Below, piece after piece: positions 1 to 6,954 of a DNA stretch of 10,064 nt. Numbering within the stretch: position 1 is the first letter of the stretch; every line of letters begins with the position of its first letter. A program made the translations under genes and the position numbers. The DNA lies in contig CAKUMR010000024.1 of NCBI GenBank assembly GCA_934667865.1, positions 1-10,064 on the forward strand, read 5' to 3'. The stretch is from an uncultured Oscillospiraceae bacterium. Its GTDB lineage: Bacteria; Bacillota_A; Clostridia; Oscillospirales; Oscillospiraceae. The notes beneath the pieces are model-generated. The model saw only the letters and a list, made by a program, of their open reading frames with translations. It was not told the origin of the DNA and did no database searches.

Positions 1-1698
1 GACAGCCGCGTGCAGCACTATATTGCGCAGCTTGCCGACGGTATCCATTTTTACGGCTCCAAGGCAATGATGGAGATCATGCCGCTGGCAAAGCCGGGCT
101 ATGACATCAGCGATAATGTTCCCTCCTGCGTTGTCCCCTTCCAGACGACCGGCGTTGAGACCGGCAAGGCCATGACGGAGGAGATGTTCTTCGAGCAGGC
201 CGAGCAGATGGCAGAGATCTGCGCGGTGCTCAAGATGTGCGGCTTTGACGGCGTGTATATTCATATGTCCTATCGGCTCACCTCGCTGGGACGCTCGCTG
301 TCGCTGAGAACCAATAAGCGCACCGACAAATATGGCGGAAGCCTTGAAAACCGCTGCCGCTATCCGCAGCTCGTCTGCGGAAGGATCAAGGAAAAGTGCG
401 GCAGGAGCTTCCTGATCAATGTCAGTATTTCCGGCTACGATCCCGATCCGGAGTGCGGCTGGTCTCTCGAGGACACCGCACGCTTCCTGGAGCTCATGAA
501 CGGCTACATTGACTTTGCCGAGATCCGCTCCAATGACATTGACCCGGCGCACCCGAAGGGCTTCACGCGGGAACCGCATCCCTTTGTCTACATGACGGAA
601 GCGGCAAAGAAGGCCAAAACCGACGTTCTGGTGATCTCCGTGGGCGGTATGCACGACCCGGACGACAACGAAGCGCTGCTGGAGGCCGGAAAGGCCGACT
701 TGATCGGCATGGGCAGAGGCTGGATCGCCAATCCCGACCACCTGCAAAAGCTGGCAGACGGCAGGGAGAATGACATTGCGCCCTGTATTCGCTGCAACAA
801 GTGCCTGCGTGCCTCCAATTCTGCGCCGTATGTTTCGGTTTGCTCTGTCAATCCGCGGTTTTGCCTGGAGCATCGGCTGCCCGCGCTGGTAAAGCCGCCG
901 CTGCGCCCGAAAAAGGTCGCGGTCATCGGCGGCGGGCCTGCGGGACTGGAAGCGGCCATCACCGCGCACGAGCGCGGCCATCAGGTCGTTCTCTTTGAAA
1001 AGACGCACGAGTTGGGCGGGCGGCTGAACATTGCGGCAATTCCGGATTTCAAGTGGCCGCTCAAAAAATACACGGAATTTCTGGTAGAAAAGGCCAGAAG
1101 GACTGGCTTTGAGATCGTGATGGGCTGCGAAATGACGCCCCAGAAGCTGATGGACGGAAACTTCGATGCAGCCATCGTGGCGATCGGCGCCGACCCGGCC
1201 AAGCCGCGCATGGAAGGCATCGACGGCGAAAACGTGCTCACGGCGGTGGATGTCTACAGAAACGAGGCCAAGGTCAAGGGCAAGGTCGTCGTCATCGGCG
1301 GCGGCGAGGTCGGCGTGGAGACCGGATTGTATCTGGAGGGCCTCGGACACGACGTGACCGTGCTTGAGATGACGGATATGCTGGCGCGCGAGACCTCCTT
1401 CATTCACAACTACAGCCAGCTCGAGAGCGAGTGGCTCAGCCGGAAGAATTTCCACTGGTATGTCAATTCCCGCTGCCTGTCCATCGAAAAAACGGGCGTG
1501 CACTGCATGATGCCGGAGGGCGAAAAATTCCTCGAGGCGGATACGGTCGTGGTCGCCGCAGGCATGAGGCCGAGGACGGACGAAGCGATGAGCTTCGGCG
1601 TCAACGGACTTCAGACCTATATGATCGGAGATTGCAGCAGAGCGAGATCAATGCAGGAGGCCATCCGGGAGGGCTTCTCGATCGCTTCAGCGCTGTAA
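1..1698 (+). CDS. NADH:flavin oxidoreductase / 2-enoate reductase family protein (5' end missing)
   Basis: The reading frame is open from base 1 (GAC AGC CGC...), so the gene starts upstream. The GTG at 10 is probably internal, and I estimate 80-100 residues are missing, judging from a usual family length near 640-670. Residue numbers here count the codon at 10 as 1. The first half is an old-yellow-enzyme FMN barrel with the family signature NKRTDKYGGSLENR (Y108). A 4Fe-4S motif follows, C259-x2-C262-x2-C265-x12-C278. Next come an FAD Rossmann motif GGGPAG (307-312) and a second dinucleotide motif GGGEVG (430-435). This is the layout of 2,4-dienoyl-CoA reductase, BaiCD/BaiH and clostridial enoate reductases, cytoplasmic enzymes that reduce activated C=C bonds with NAD(P)H electrons. 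The substrate cannot be told from sequence. The usual HxxH active-site segment reads H85-M-S-Y88, and the usual LSP before the NKRTD motif reads LSL. It ends at a terminator, and two LysR genes follow. Confidence 0.9.
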   Translation, partial: DSRVQHYIAQLADGIHFYGSKAMMEIMPLAKPGYDISDNVPSCVVPFQTTGVETGKAMTEEMFFEQAEQMAEICAVLKMCGFDGVYIHMSYRLTSLGRSLSLRTNKRTDKYGGSLENRCRYPQLVCGRIKEKCGRSFLINVSISGYDPDPECGWSLEDTARFLELMNGYIDFAEIRSNDIDPAHPKGFTREPHPFVYMTEAAKKAKTDVLVISVGGMHDPDDNEALLEAGKADLIGMGRGWIANPDHLQKLADGRENDIAPCIRCNKCLRASNSAPYVSVCSVNPRFCLEHRLPALVKPPLRPKKVAVIGGGPAGLEAAITAHERGHQVVLFEKTHELGGRLNIAAIPDFKWPLKKYTEFLVEKARRTGFEIVMGCEMTPQKLMDGNFDAAIVAIGADPAKPRMEGIDGENVLTAVDVYRNEAKVKGKVVVIGGGEVGVETGLYLEGLGHDVTVLEMTDMLARETSFIHNYSQLESEWLSRKNFHWYVNSRCLSIEKTGVHCMMPEGEKFLEADTVVVAAGMRPRTDEAMSFGVNGLQTYMIGDCSRARSMQEAIREGFSIASAL

Positions 1699-1712
1699 GA
1701 AAAAACGATTTT

Positions 1713-1747
1713 CTGCATGGTCAGGGCAACCGGCCATGCAGTTTTTT
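1713..1747 (+). terminator. Rho-independent terminator after the flavoenzyme gene
   Basis: The arms CTGCATGGTC (1713-1722) and GGCCATGCAG (1732-1741) pair over 10 bp with one T-G wobble around a 9-nt loop. Six T residues (1742-1747) follow directly. The hairpin lies 15 nt after the flavoenzyme stop codon and before the LysR promoter, so the two should be separate transcription units. Confidence 0.85.
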
Positions 1748-1756
1748 AAGTTTGGG

Positions 1757-1813
1757 TTTTCCTTTTGAAAGAAATGTAGTATAATTCCGGTGAGGCCATA
1801 GAAAAAGCGAGGG
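1757..1813 (+). promoter_or_regulatory. Promoter and ribosome binding site of the tandem LysR genes
   Basis: A perfect -10 hexamer TATAAT lies at 1780-1785. The -35 is poor: TTTTCC at 1757-1762 has 17-nt spacing but few matches, while TTGAAA at 1765-1770 is only 9 nt away. This suggests an activated or weak promoter. GAGGG at 1809-1813, 7 nt before the ATG at 1821, is the ribosome binding site and fixes that start. The rest of the gap is taken up by the terminator of the upstream gene. Confidence 0.55.
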
Positions 1814-1820
1814 TATCCGA

Positions 1821-2711
1821 ATGAATGATCTGAATCTGGTCTGCTTTCTGTTTCTTGCGCGGACAAAGAACCTTTCGACGACCGCCAACGAGCTTTCTCT
1901 CAGTGAGAGCACCGTTCTGCGGAATGTGGAAAAGCTGGAAGATGAGTTCCGTTCGCCGCTGCTGCGGAAGGATGTCGGTTGGGTCGAGCTGACGGTTGCC
2001 GGGGAATATTATTATGACGTATTCCGTCAGTTTGAAACAAAGCTGCGGACGATGCTGATGAATGTGAACAATCCGAAGAATCAGGAGGTGCTCCATATCG
2101 GATGGAGTGCGTGGACAGGCTGCCCGGAATGGCTGGAGCGTACGATCAACCGCTATGCCGCATTGCATCCCGATCTGGAGATCCGCCTGATCAGCGACAG
2201 CGTCAACGATCTTCCTGGTTTGTTTGAGCGCAGGGAGGTGGACGTTGTCTTCTCTTCGATGTATCTGTCCCGCAGCCTGAGTTCCCCTCATCACACGCTG
2301 CGGCTGGAGGAAAGACCGATCTATTTTGCAATGTCGAAGAACCATCTGCTCTCCGGGGAAGAGAAGGTCTCGCCGCTGTTTTCGTCGATCGCCAACCTGA
2401 CCGTTCCGGTCGGCGATGAGTCGCCGGACGATGCGATCAAACGGGTCAACGAATTTCATGTGCCGCTGGGCTATCTGCCGAAATATGTTGCCATCGACGA
2501 CAACTGGAATTCCGTCTATGTGGATGTGGCGCTCGGGAACGGGATCTGTGCTACGCCGGAGAACGAAATGCTCAAGAACAACGCGAATCTTCGCCTGCTC
2601 CCCACGGGACGGACGGTCACCTTTGCCGCAAGCTGGAGAAATACAACAGCCGGCCGTCATACGCGGCTGTTTATCGACTTTATCAAGGAAGAAAGGAGCG
2701 GACGGCAGTGA
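1821..2711 (+). CDS. LysR-family transcriptional regulator (first of tandem pair)
   Basis: This is a 296-residue protein, the usual LysR size. Residues 1-60 form the winged helix-turn-helix: NLVCFLFLARTKNLSTTANE, then a recognition segment LSESTVLRNVEKLEDE, followed by the wing and linker helix. The canonical TQPAVSxxIxxLE recognition helix is changed here, with STVLRNVEKLE in place of PAVSxxIxxLE, but the spacing is kept. From about residue 90 (VLHIGWSAW) it has a periplasmic-binding-protein-like co-inducer domain with the typical REVDVVF strand. Such proteins bind DNA as tetramers and respond to a small molecule, often a substrate or product of a neighbouring gene. The ATG at 1821 has GAGGG 7 nt upstream. 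Its TGA overlaps the GTG of the next LysR gene. The nearest enzyme is the upstream flavoenzyme on the same strand, a plausible but unproven target. Confidence 0.88.
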   Translation: MNDLNLVCFLFLARTKNLSTTANELSLSESTVLRNVEKLEDEFRSPLLRKDVGWVELTVAGEYYYDVFRQFETKLRTMLMNVNNPKNQEVLHIGWSAWTGCPEWLERTINRYAALHPDLEIRLISDSVNDLPGLFERREVDVVFSSMYLSRSLSSPHHTLRLEERPIYFAMSKNHLLSGEEKVSPLFSSIANLTVPVGDESPDDAIKRVNEFHVPLGYLPKYVAIDDNWNSVYVDVALGNGICATPENEMLKNNANLRLLPTGRTVTFAASWRNTTAGRHTRLFIDFIKEERSGRQ

Positions 2712-3616
2712 ATGATGTTCAGGTCATGGCGTTTCTGACGGTTGCCGATACGCTCAGCTTTACCAAGGCTGCAAATCAGATGTTCGTGACCCAGCAGGCG
2801 GTCAGTAAATATGTCAATGAATTGGAAAAATCGCTGAATCTGGTGCTGTTTGAACGATCGAAAACGACGGTAAAGCTCACACCGGAGGGGGAAAATCTCA
2901 GCAGGCTTCTGCGTGAGCTTCTGAACGATTATTACAAGGCAAAGGAGAGGATCGAAAACCACTACCGTCAGATGGAATTCAAGCTCCATATCGGCATCAG
3001 CGAAACGGTCGACCCCTTCGGAGAGATCTGGGGAGGCATCAATGCGTTTATCGCGCAGAATCCCGGCACGGTGTTCCGCGGCGGTCAGGTCTTGCTGGGC
3101 GAGATTCAGAAAAAGCTGGACACCGGCGCGTATGATCTTGTGATCGTATCGAGGGATAACGCGCCTCTGGGCGACGAGTATGAGGCCGAGCCCTTCGCGC
3201 AGGAGCGCCTGTGTCTGTACGGACCGGAAAAAATCTGCACAGGCGGCTTTGACGACCGGTGCTGGGGCCTTCCGCTGATTCAGCTGGCCTCCTGGGAGTG
3301 GGGATACTTCGCATGGAACCGGATCGGCTCCAACCGGCTGGCAAAGCTGAATCTGCACCCGGAGCGCAGCCTTGGCGTCCCGAACATGGAGTCGCTGCTT
3401 GCAGAAATGCGGCTCAACCGGTTCGTGACGGTTGCCGACGACAGATTCGGCCGGATGGCAAAGCTGAAGGGTTTTGCCAGAGTTCCGCTCCAGACCTCCG
3501 GCGCATTATGCTGCGTGTGGAGAAAGAGCAACGAAAATCCGCTGCTTCTGCGATTTACCGAAACGCTCAGAGCCTATACCGCAGAAAAACCGGCGGACAG
3601 GACGCGGGAAGGTTAA
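2708..3616 (+). CDS. LysR-family transcriptional regulator (second of tandem pair)
   Basis: This is a 302-residue LysR protein with a canonical N-terminal helix-turn-helix: VMAFLTVADTLSFTKAANQM, then the recognition helix TQQAVSKYVNELEKSLN and a wing ending KLTPEG. A co-inducer-binding domain starts near residue 90 (KLHIGISETVDPFGEIW). The start is a GTG at 2708 that shares GTGA with the stop of the preceding regulator. AAAGGAG (2692-2698) lies 9 nt upstream inside that gene, so the two are probably made from one message by coupled translation. The two paralogues begin alike (MNDLNLVCFL and MNDVQVMAFL) but diverge strongly afterwards, which argues against recent duplication. Targets and ligands are unknown. 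The gene is convergent with the ATPase gene downstream, and a hairpin separates them. Confidence 0.9.
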   Translation: MNDVQVMAFLTVADTLSFTKAANQMFVTQQAVSKYVNELEKSLNLVLFERSKTTVKLTPEGENLSRLLRELLNDYYKAKERIENHYRQMEFKLHIGISETVDPFGEIWGGINAFIAQNPGTVFRGGQVLLGEIQKKLDTGAYDLVIVSRDNAPLGDEYEAEPFAQERLCLYGPEKICTGGFDDRCWGLPLIQLASWEWGYFAWNRIGSNRLAKLNLHPERSLGVPNMESLLAEMRLNRFVTVADDRFGRMAKLKGFARVPLQTSGALCCVWRKSNENPLLLRFTETLRAYTAEKPADRTREG

Positions 3617-3630
3617 TATGGATTCCGAAA

Positions 3631-3660
3631 AGGGCCGCCGGCAGAAGCCGGCGGCCTTGT
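3631..3660. terminator. Two-way terminator hairpin between LysR and ATPase genes
   Basis: GGCCGCCGGC (3633-3642) and GCCGGCGGCC (3647-3656) form a perfect 10-bp GC stem with a 4-nt loop (AGAA). AAAAG lies on the left, giving CTTTT for - strand transcripts. TTGTGTT lies on the right for + strand transcripts. The hairpin sits in the 45-bp gap between two convergent stop codons. The T runs are short, so termination may be partial, especially on the + strand. Confidence 0.75.
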
Positions 3661-3661
3661 G

Positions 3662-4705
3662 TTATTCGAAAATCTGCGCGATCGTTTTTTCCGTCAGGCG
3701 ATCCACGGCGGCGAAGTCCACAAAGGGACGGCAGAGAAGCTCGATCCGGTCATGCAGACGCTTGGCTTTCTGCATATGCAGTACGGCCTGCCGCAGAAGA
3801 AGCCGTGTTGTGTCCAGGCAGAATTGCAGCTCCTGCCGCAGCTCCGGCGGCAGCGTGGAATCGAGGTCAAGCCGGCAGAAGGCGTCGCCCTCATAGGGAT
3901 GCGCGTTCGTGTCGCAGAGGAAGGCCACTCCGGCGCTGGGGATCAGCAGATGGGCGGGCGCGCCCTGCGGCTGCAAGGGCGAATAGCAGGCGATACATTC
4001 ATGCCCAAGGGACAGCGCGCGCTGCAAAAGCAGCTCCAGAAGCCGCGGTGCAAGAAGATAGTCGTCGCGCAGCACGTAGACGCGCTCGCAGAGCACACCC
4101 GCGCTTTCCGCACAGAGCCACCCACCGGCGGGGGTGACGGCCTCCAGAAAGCGCTTCTTGCAGCGCGGCCGGTCGCCGACCGGCTTCAGCGCAGAGAGGG
4201 CAAGGCACTCCGCAATGGCATGGATCTCCTCGTCATAGGCTGCGCCGGCGGTCGAAATGCGCACGGAATCGAGCAGCCTGTCGGCAGCGGCAAGGCAGGC
4301 GGTCACGTGCGGGTACTGCGCGGCGTTTTCGCGCTGTGTCTGGCGGACCTCCGCTTCATTCGCCCGGAGGGCGGCGTCATAGAATTCTCCGAAGTTCAGG
4401 TAATTGGCGCTGCCGCCGCACAGCCGCGGCTCCAGAACGTGCGGCGCGGTCCCGTCCACAAATCCGAGCGAAAGCGCGGGAAGAAGCACGCCGTCGAGGG
4501 ATTCCGGATCGGAGGAGCAGAGAATGTAGGAAACGTCCAGCCCGCGCGCTTCGGCCTCTGCGCCGATTCTGCGCATGAAGGTGGACTTGCCGCAGCCGGA
4601 GCCGCCCTTGATGATATAAAGCTGTTCCAGCTCGTCAAAGAGAGAATCATAGTGGGAAAGAAAGCCCTGCGGCGTGCAGGCACCGAGGAAAAAGGTTGAA
4701 GTCAT
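3662..4705 (-). CDS. P-loop ATP-binding protein of unknown function (resembles PRK06851 family), degenerate internal duplication
   Basis: A 347-residue protein. The ATG at 4705 is chosen because AGGAGG (4718-4713) lies 7 nt upstream; the frame stays open further 5' but without such a signal. Residues 5-14 (FFLGACTPQG) precede a Walker A motif GGSGCGKST (34-42). Then come CSSDPESLDGV (63-73) and LGFVDGTAPH (80-89), whose D84 after a hydrophobic run could be Walker B. This pattern recalls an uncharacterised Firmicute family that I know as PRK06851, whose members I recall as having two such domains. Here residues 185-270 repeat 5-90 at an offset of about 180 (RFLEAVTPAG, VYVLRDDYLLAPRL, LIPSAGVAFL, then H269 for H89), but the second nucleotide loop reads RDDYLLAPRL and cannot be Walker A. 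There is no signal peptide or membrane segment. It is divergent from feoAB. I cannot assign a function. Confidence 0.8.
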   Translation of the reverse strand: MTSTFFLGACTPQGFLSHYDSLFDELEQLYIIKGGSGCGKSTFMRRIGAEAEARGLDVSYILCSSDPESLDGVLLPALSLGFVDGTAPHVLEPRLCGGSANYLNFGEFYDAALRANEAEVRQTQRENAAQYPHVTACLAAADRLLDSVRISTAGAAYDEEIHAIAECLALSALKPVGDRPRCKKRFLEAVTPAGGWLCAESAGVLCERVYVLRDDYLLAPRLLELLLQRALSLGHECIACYSPLQPQGAPAHLLIPSAGVAFLCDTNAHPYEGDAFCRLDLDSTLPPELRQELQFCLDTTRLLLRQAVLHMQKAKRLHDRIELLCRPFVDFAAVDRLTEKTIAQIFE

Positions 4706-4841
4706 AGCTTTGCCTCCTATCAGTCTGTCTATATGGTTTATGCTGCGGCGGGGCCGCCTGTGCAGATCAGACAGAAAAAGGCACAAAATCCCACCCGGCT
4801 GTATAGACTGTGTTAACAAACGATAGTAGGAGGAACGTGAA
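4706..4841. promoter_or_regulatory. Divergent control region between the ATPase gene and feoA
   Basis: This 136-bp gap holds both 5' ends. AGGAGG at 4718-4713 serves the - strand ATPase, and AGGAGG at 4828-4833, 8 nt before ATG 4842, serves feoA. Outward-facing TATAGA hexamers lie at 4733-4728 (-) and 4802-4807 (+). They could be -10 boxes, but neither has a recognisable -35 at normal spacing. The heptamer TATAGAC occurs as an inverted pair (4733-4727 and 4802-4808). The small palindrome TGTTAACA (4811-4818) sits where a repressor could block feo transcription. I see no classical Fur or DtxR operator. The promoter calls are weak; the ribosome binding sites are firm. Confidence 0.4.
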
Positions 4842-5072
4842 ATGACTTTGAACCGGCTTTCCGCCGGACAGACCGCAAAGGTCACGGCGCTGCTGCTCGG
4901 CGGCGCGATCCGGCGGCGGCTTCTGGATCTCGGCCTGATCGAGGGAACACAGGTGCGCTGCGTCCGCCGCGCGCTGGCGGGTGACCCCGTGATCTACAGC
5001 TTCCGCGGAACGATGGTCGCACTGCGCCGGGAGGACAGCGCGCGTATCTGGGTGGAGGTGGAGAAAACGTGA
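4842..5072 (+). CDS. feoA: Ferrous iron transport protein A
   Basis: A 76-residue protein with the FeoA SH3-like fold pattern: an N-terminal MTLNRLSAGQTAKVTAL strand region, the RRRLLDLGLIEGTQV helix-turn (family pattern LxxLGLxxGxxV), then GDPVIYSFRGTMVALRREDS and a closing strand. The length is typical for free-standing FeoA. FeoA is a small cytoplasmic partner that interacts with FeoB and is needed for full Fe(II) uptake. AGGAGG 8 nt before the ATG gives a strong start. The stop TGA overlaps the GTG of feoB (GTGA, 5069-5072), so FeoA and FeoB should be made in a coupled way. No FeoC-like gene follows. Confidence 0.93.
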   Translation: MTLNRLSAGQTAKVTALLLGGAIRRRLLDLGLIEGTQVRCVRRALAGDPVIYSFRGTMVALRREDSARIWVEVEKT

Positions 5073-6898
5073 GGCTCGTTGCGCTTGCCGGGAATCCAAA
5101 TGTTGGAAAAAGCACGCTGTTTAACGCCCTGACCGGCCTGAATCAGCACACCGGGAACTGGCCCGGCAAGACGGTGGAGCTGGCGCAGGGAAGCTATGAA
5201 TATAAAGGAGAGTCCTACCGGCTGGCCGATCTGCCCGGTACATACTCTCTGGTCAGCCGCTCGCAGGAGGAGGCGGTGGCGGAGCAGTTTCTGCGCGAGG
5301 GCGGGGCGGACTGCACGGTGGTGATCTGCGATGCGACCTGCCTGGAGCGGACGCTCTGTCTGGCACTGCAAATTCTGGAGCTGACGCCGCGGGTCGTGCT
5401 CTGCGTCAATCTGATGGATGAGGCGGTGCGGGCGGGGCTGACGGTCGATGCCCGCCTTCTGGAGCGCTCCCTGCGTGTGCCGGTGGTGACGGCCTCCGCC
5501 GGGACCGGCGAGGGCGTTGCGGAATTGCAGGAGGCGGTGCGCGAGGTGTGCGACGGATTTTATCCCCTCGGCCCCGAGGGCGGCGGACGCATCCGCGGTG
5601 CGACGGAAGCGGAATCCGACGCGATCGCGCGCGGCTTCGTGCGCCGGGCGGAAACGCTGGCGTGTGCGGCGCAGGGCGCGCCGCAGAAGGTGGAGCATAC
5701 CCTGACACAGCGGCTGGACAGCGTGCTGCTGCATCCTTTTTTCGGGTATCTGGTGCTGCTTGTGCTGCTGCTCGGCGTATTCTGGCTGACGATCGCCGGG
5801 GCGAACTACCCCTCCGAGGGATTGCAATGGTGCTTTGACCGGCTGGGGCTGCTCCTGCGCCGCGGCGCGGAGATGCTGCGGCTGCCTGATGCAGTGCAGG
5901 GCGCGCTGCTCGACGGCATCTACGCCACGACCGCGCGGGTCGTTTCCGTGATGCTGCCGCCGATGGCGATCTTTTTCCCAGTTTTCACGATTCTGGAGGA
6001 CTTCGGCTACCTGCCGCGCGTGGCGTTTCTGATGGATCACGGCTTTTACCGCGCGGGGGCCTGCGGCAAGCAGGCGCTGACGATGTGCATGGGCTTCGGC
6101 TGCAACGCGGCGGGCGTCGTGGGCTGCCGAATTATTGACTCGCCGCGGGAGCGGAAAATCGCGGTGCTGACCAATGCGTTCGTACCCTGCAACGGCCGCT
6201 TCCCGGCGCTGATCTTTCTGATCAGCCTGAGTTTTTCCCATGGCTCCTCGCTCCTGGGTGCGCTGTGCCTGACGGGGTGCGTGCTGTTGTCCGTGCTGAT
6301 GACGCTGGCGGCCTCCGGTCTGCTGCATCGCACGGTGCTGCGCGGGGAGAGCTCGTCCTTTGCGCTGGAGCTGCCGCCCTACCGCCGCCCGCGCATCTGG
6401 CAGGTGATCGTGCGCTCGGTCAAGGATCGGACACTCTTCGTCCTCGGCCGTGCTGCGGCGGTGGCCGCACCGGCGGGACTTGTGATCTGGCTGCTGGCCA
6501 ATCTGCACGTCGGCGGGGAGAGCCTGCTGCAATCCGCTGCGGCGCTTTTGAATGCACCGGCTGGGGTGCTGGGGATGACCGGAGCGGTGCTGCTGGCCTT
6601 TGTGCTGGGCAGCCCGGCTAACGAGCTGGTTTTGCCCGTTCTGATGATGATCCTGACAGCGGGCGGCCTCTGCGGCGCGGAAAGCTCGGCGGAGATGGGC
6701 GCGATCCTGGCGGAGCATCGGTGGACGTGGCAGAATTCTCTCTGCACGATCGTGTTTTTCCTCTTCCACTGGCCCTGCACGACCACCCTGATGACCATCA
6801 GAAAGGAAACGGGGAGTCTGCGCTGGACGCTGCTGGCGCTCCTGCTGCCGACGGTCTTCGGTGCGGCGCTCTGCGCGCTCCTGAACCGGCTGCTATGA
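5069..6898 (+). CDS. feoB: Ferrous iron transport protein B
   Basis: A 609-residue membrane permease with a cytoplasmic G domain that takes up Fe(II). G1 is GNPNVGKS (8-15), with T35 in switch I. G3 is DLPG (54-57), G4 is NLMD (114-117), and a G5-like TASAGTGEG lies at 141-149. A helical spacer domain (about 185-220) leads to the first membrane segment (FFGYLVLLVLLLGVFWLTI). The two gate regions follow. The first carries GFGCN with C345 and the PCNGRFP motif with C374, matching conserved Cys positions of FeoB permeases. The second has LGSPANELVLPVLMMIL. It is shorter than the roughly 770-residue enterobacterial protein and lacks a Cys-rich C-terminal tail. The GTG start at 5069 overlaps the feoA stop, with GGAGGTG about 8 nt upstream. 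The gene ends at a strong two-way terminator. Confidence 0.96.
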   Translation: MRLVALAGNPNVGKSTLFNALTGLNQHTGNWPGKTVELAQGSYEYKGESYRLADLPGTYSLVSRSQEEAVAEQFLREGGADCTVVICDATCLERTLCLALQILELTPRVVLCVNLMDEAVRAGLTVDARLLERSLRVPVVTASAGTGEGVAELQEAVREVCDGFYPLGPEGGGRIRGATEAESDAIARGFVRRAETLACAAQGAPQKVEHTLTQRLDSVLLHPFFGYLVLLVLLLGVFWLTIAGANYPSEGLQWCFDRLGLLLRRGAEMLRLPDAVQGALLDGIYATTARVVSVMLPPMAIFFPVFTILEDFGYLPRVAFLMDHGFYRAGACGKQALTMCMGFGCNAAGVVGCRIIDSPRERKIAVLTNAFVPCNGRFPALIFLISLSFSHGSSLLGALCLTGCVLLSVLMTLAASGLLHRTVLRGESSSFALELPPYRRPRIWQVIVRSVKDRTLFVLGRAAAVAAPAGLVIWLLANLHVGGESLLQSAAALLNAPAGVLGMTGAVLLAFVLGSPANELVLPVLMMILTAGGLCGAESSAEMGAILAEHRWTWQNSLCTIVFFLFHWPCTTTLMTIRKETGSLRWTLLALLLPTVFGAALCALLNRLL

Positions 6899-6908
6899 CC
6901 AGATGTTA

Positions 6909-6952
6909 TAAAATGAGCCGCTCTTTTCGGATGAAAAGAGCGGCTCATTTTA
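6909..6952. terminator. Strong two-way terminator between feoB and the GH13 gene
   Basis: The arms 6909-6928 and 6933-6952 pair perfectly over 20 bp around the 4-nt loop GGAT. The GC core is GAGCCGCTC, and the stem base is A/T rich, so a run of four T lies at the 3' side of the stem for transcripts from either strand. The stem begins 10 nt after the feoB stop and ends 2 nt before the GH13 stop codon on the other strand, so it can serve both. Confidence 0.9.
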
Positions 6953-6954
6953 AT

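Noticed and set aside
10..12. GTG at 10 as the true start of the flavoenzyme
   Set aside because: The frame is open to base 1, no ribosome binding site fits in 9 nt, and the family needs about 80-100 more N-terminal residues of the FMN barrel.
4743..4765. GC-rich hairpin CTGC-GGCG / CGCC-TGT-GCAG in the ATPase/feoA gap
   Set aside because: Two 4-bp stems broken by a 3-nt bulge with no T run on either side. It could be chance in GC-rich DNA, with no terminator or riboswitch pattern.
4811..4818. TGTTAACA as an iron-regulator (Fur/DtxR) box
   Set aside because: The 8-bp palindrome lacks the extended dyads expected of Fur or DtxR operators. It is noted only as a possible site within the control region.
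4994..6769. A 591-codon open frame on the - strand opposite feoB
   Set aside because: It is rich in Q, H and R with no domain pattern, and it lies antisense to an unmistakable feoB. GC-rich third positions of the real gene keep this frame open.
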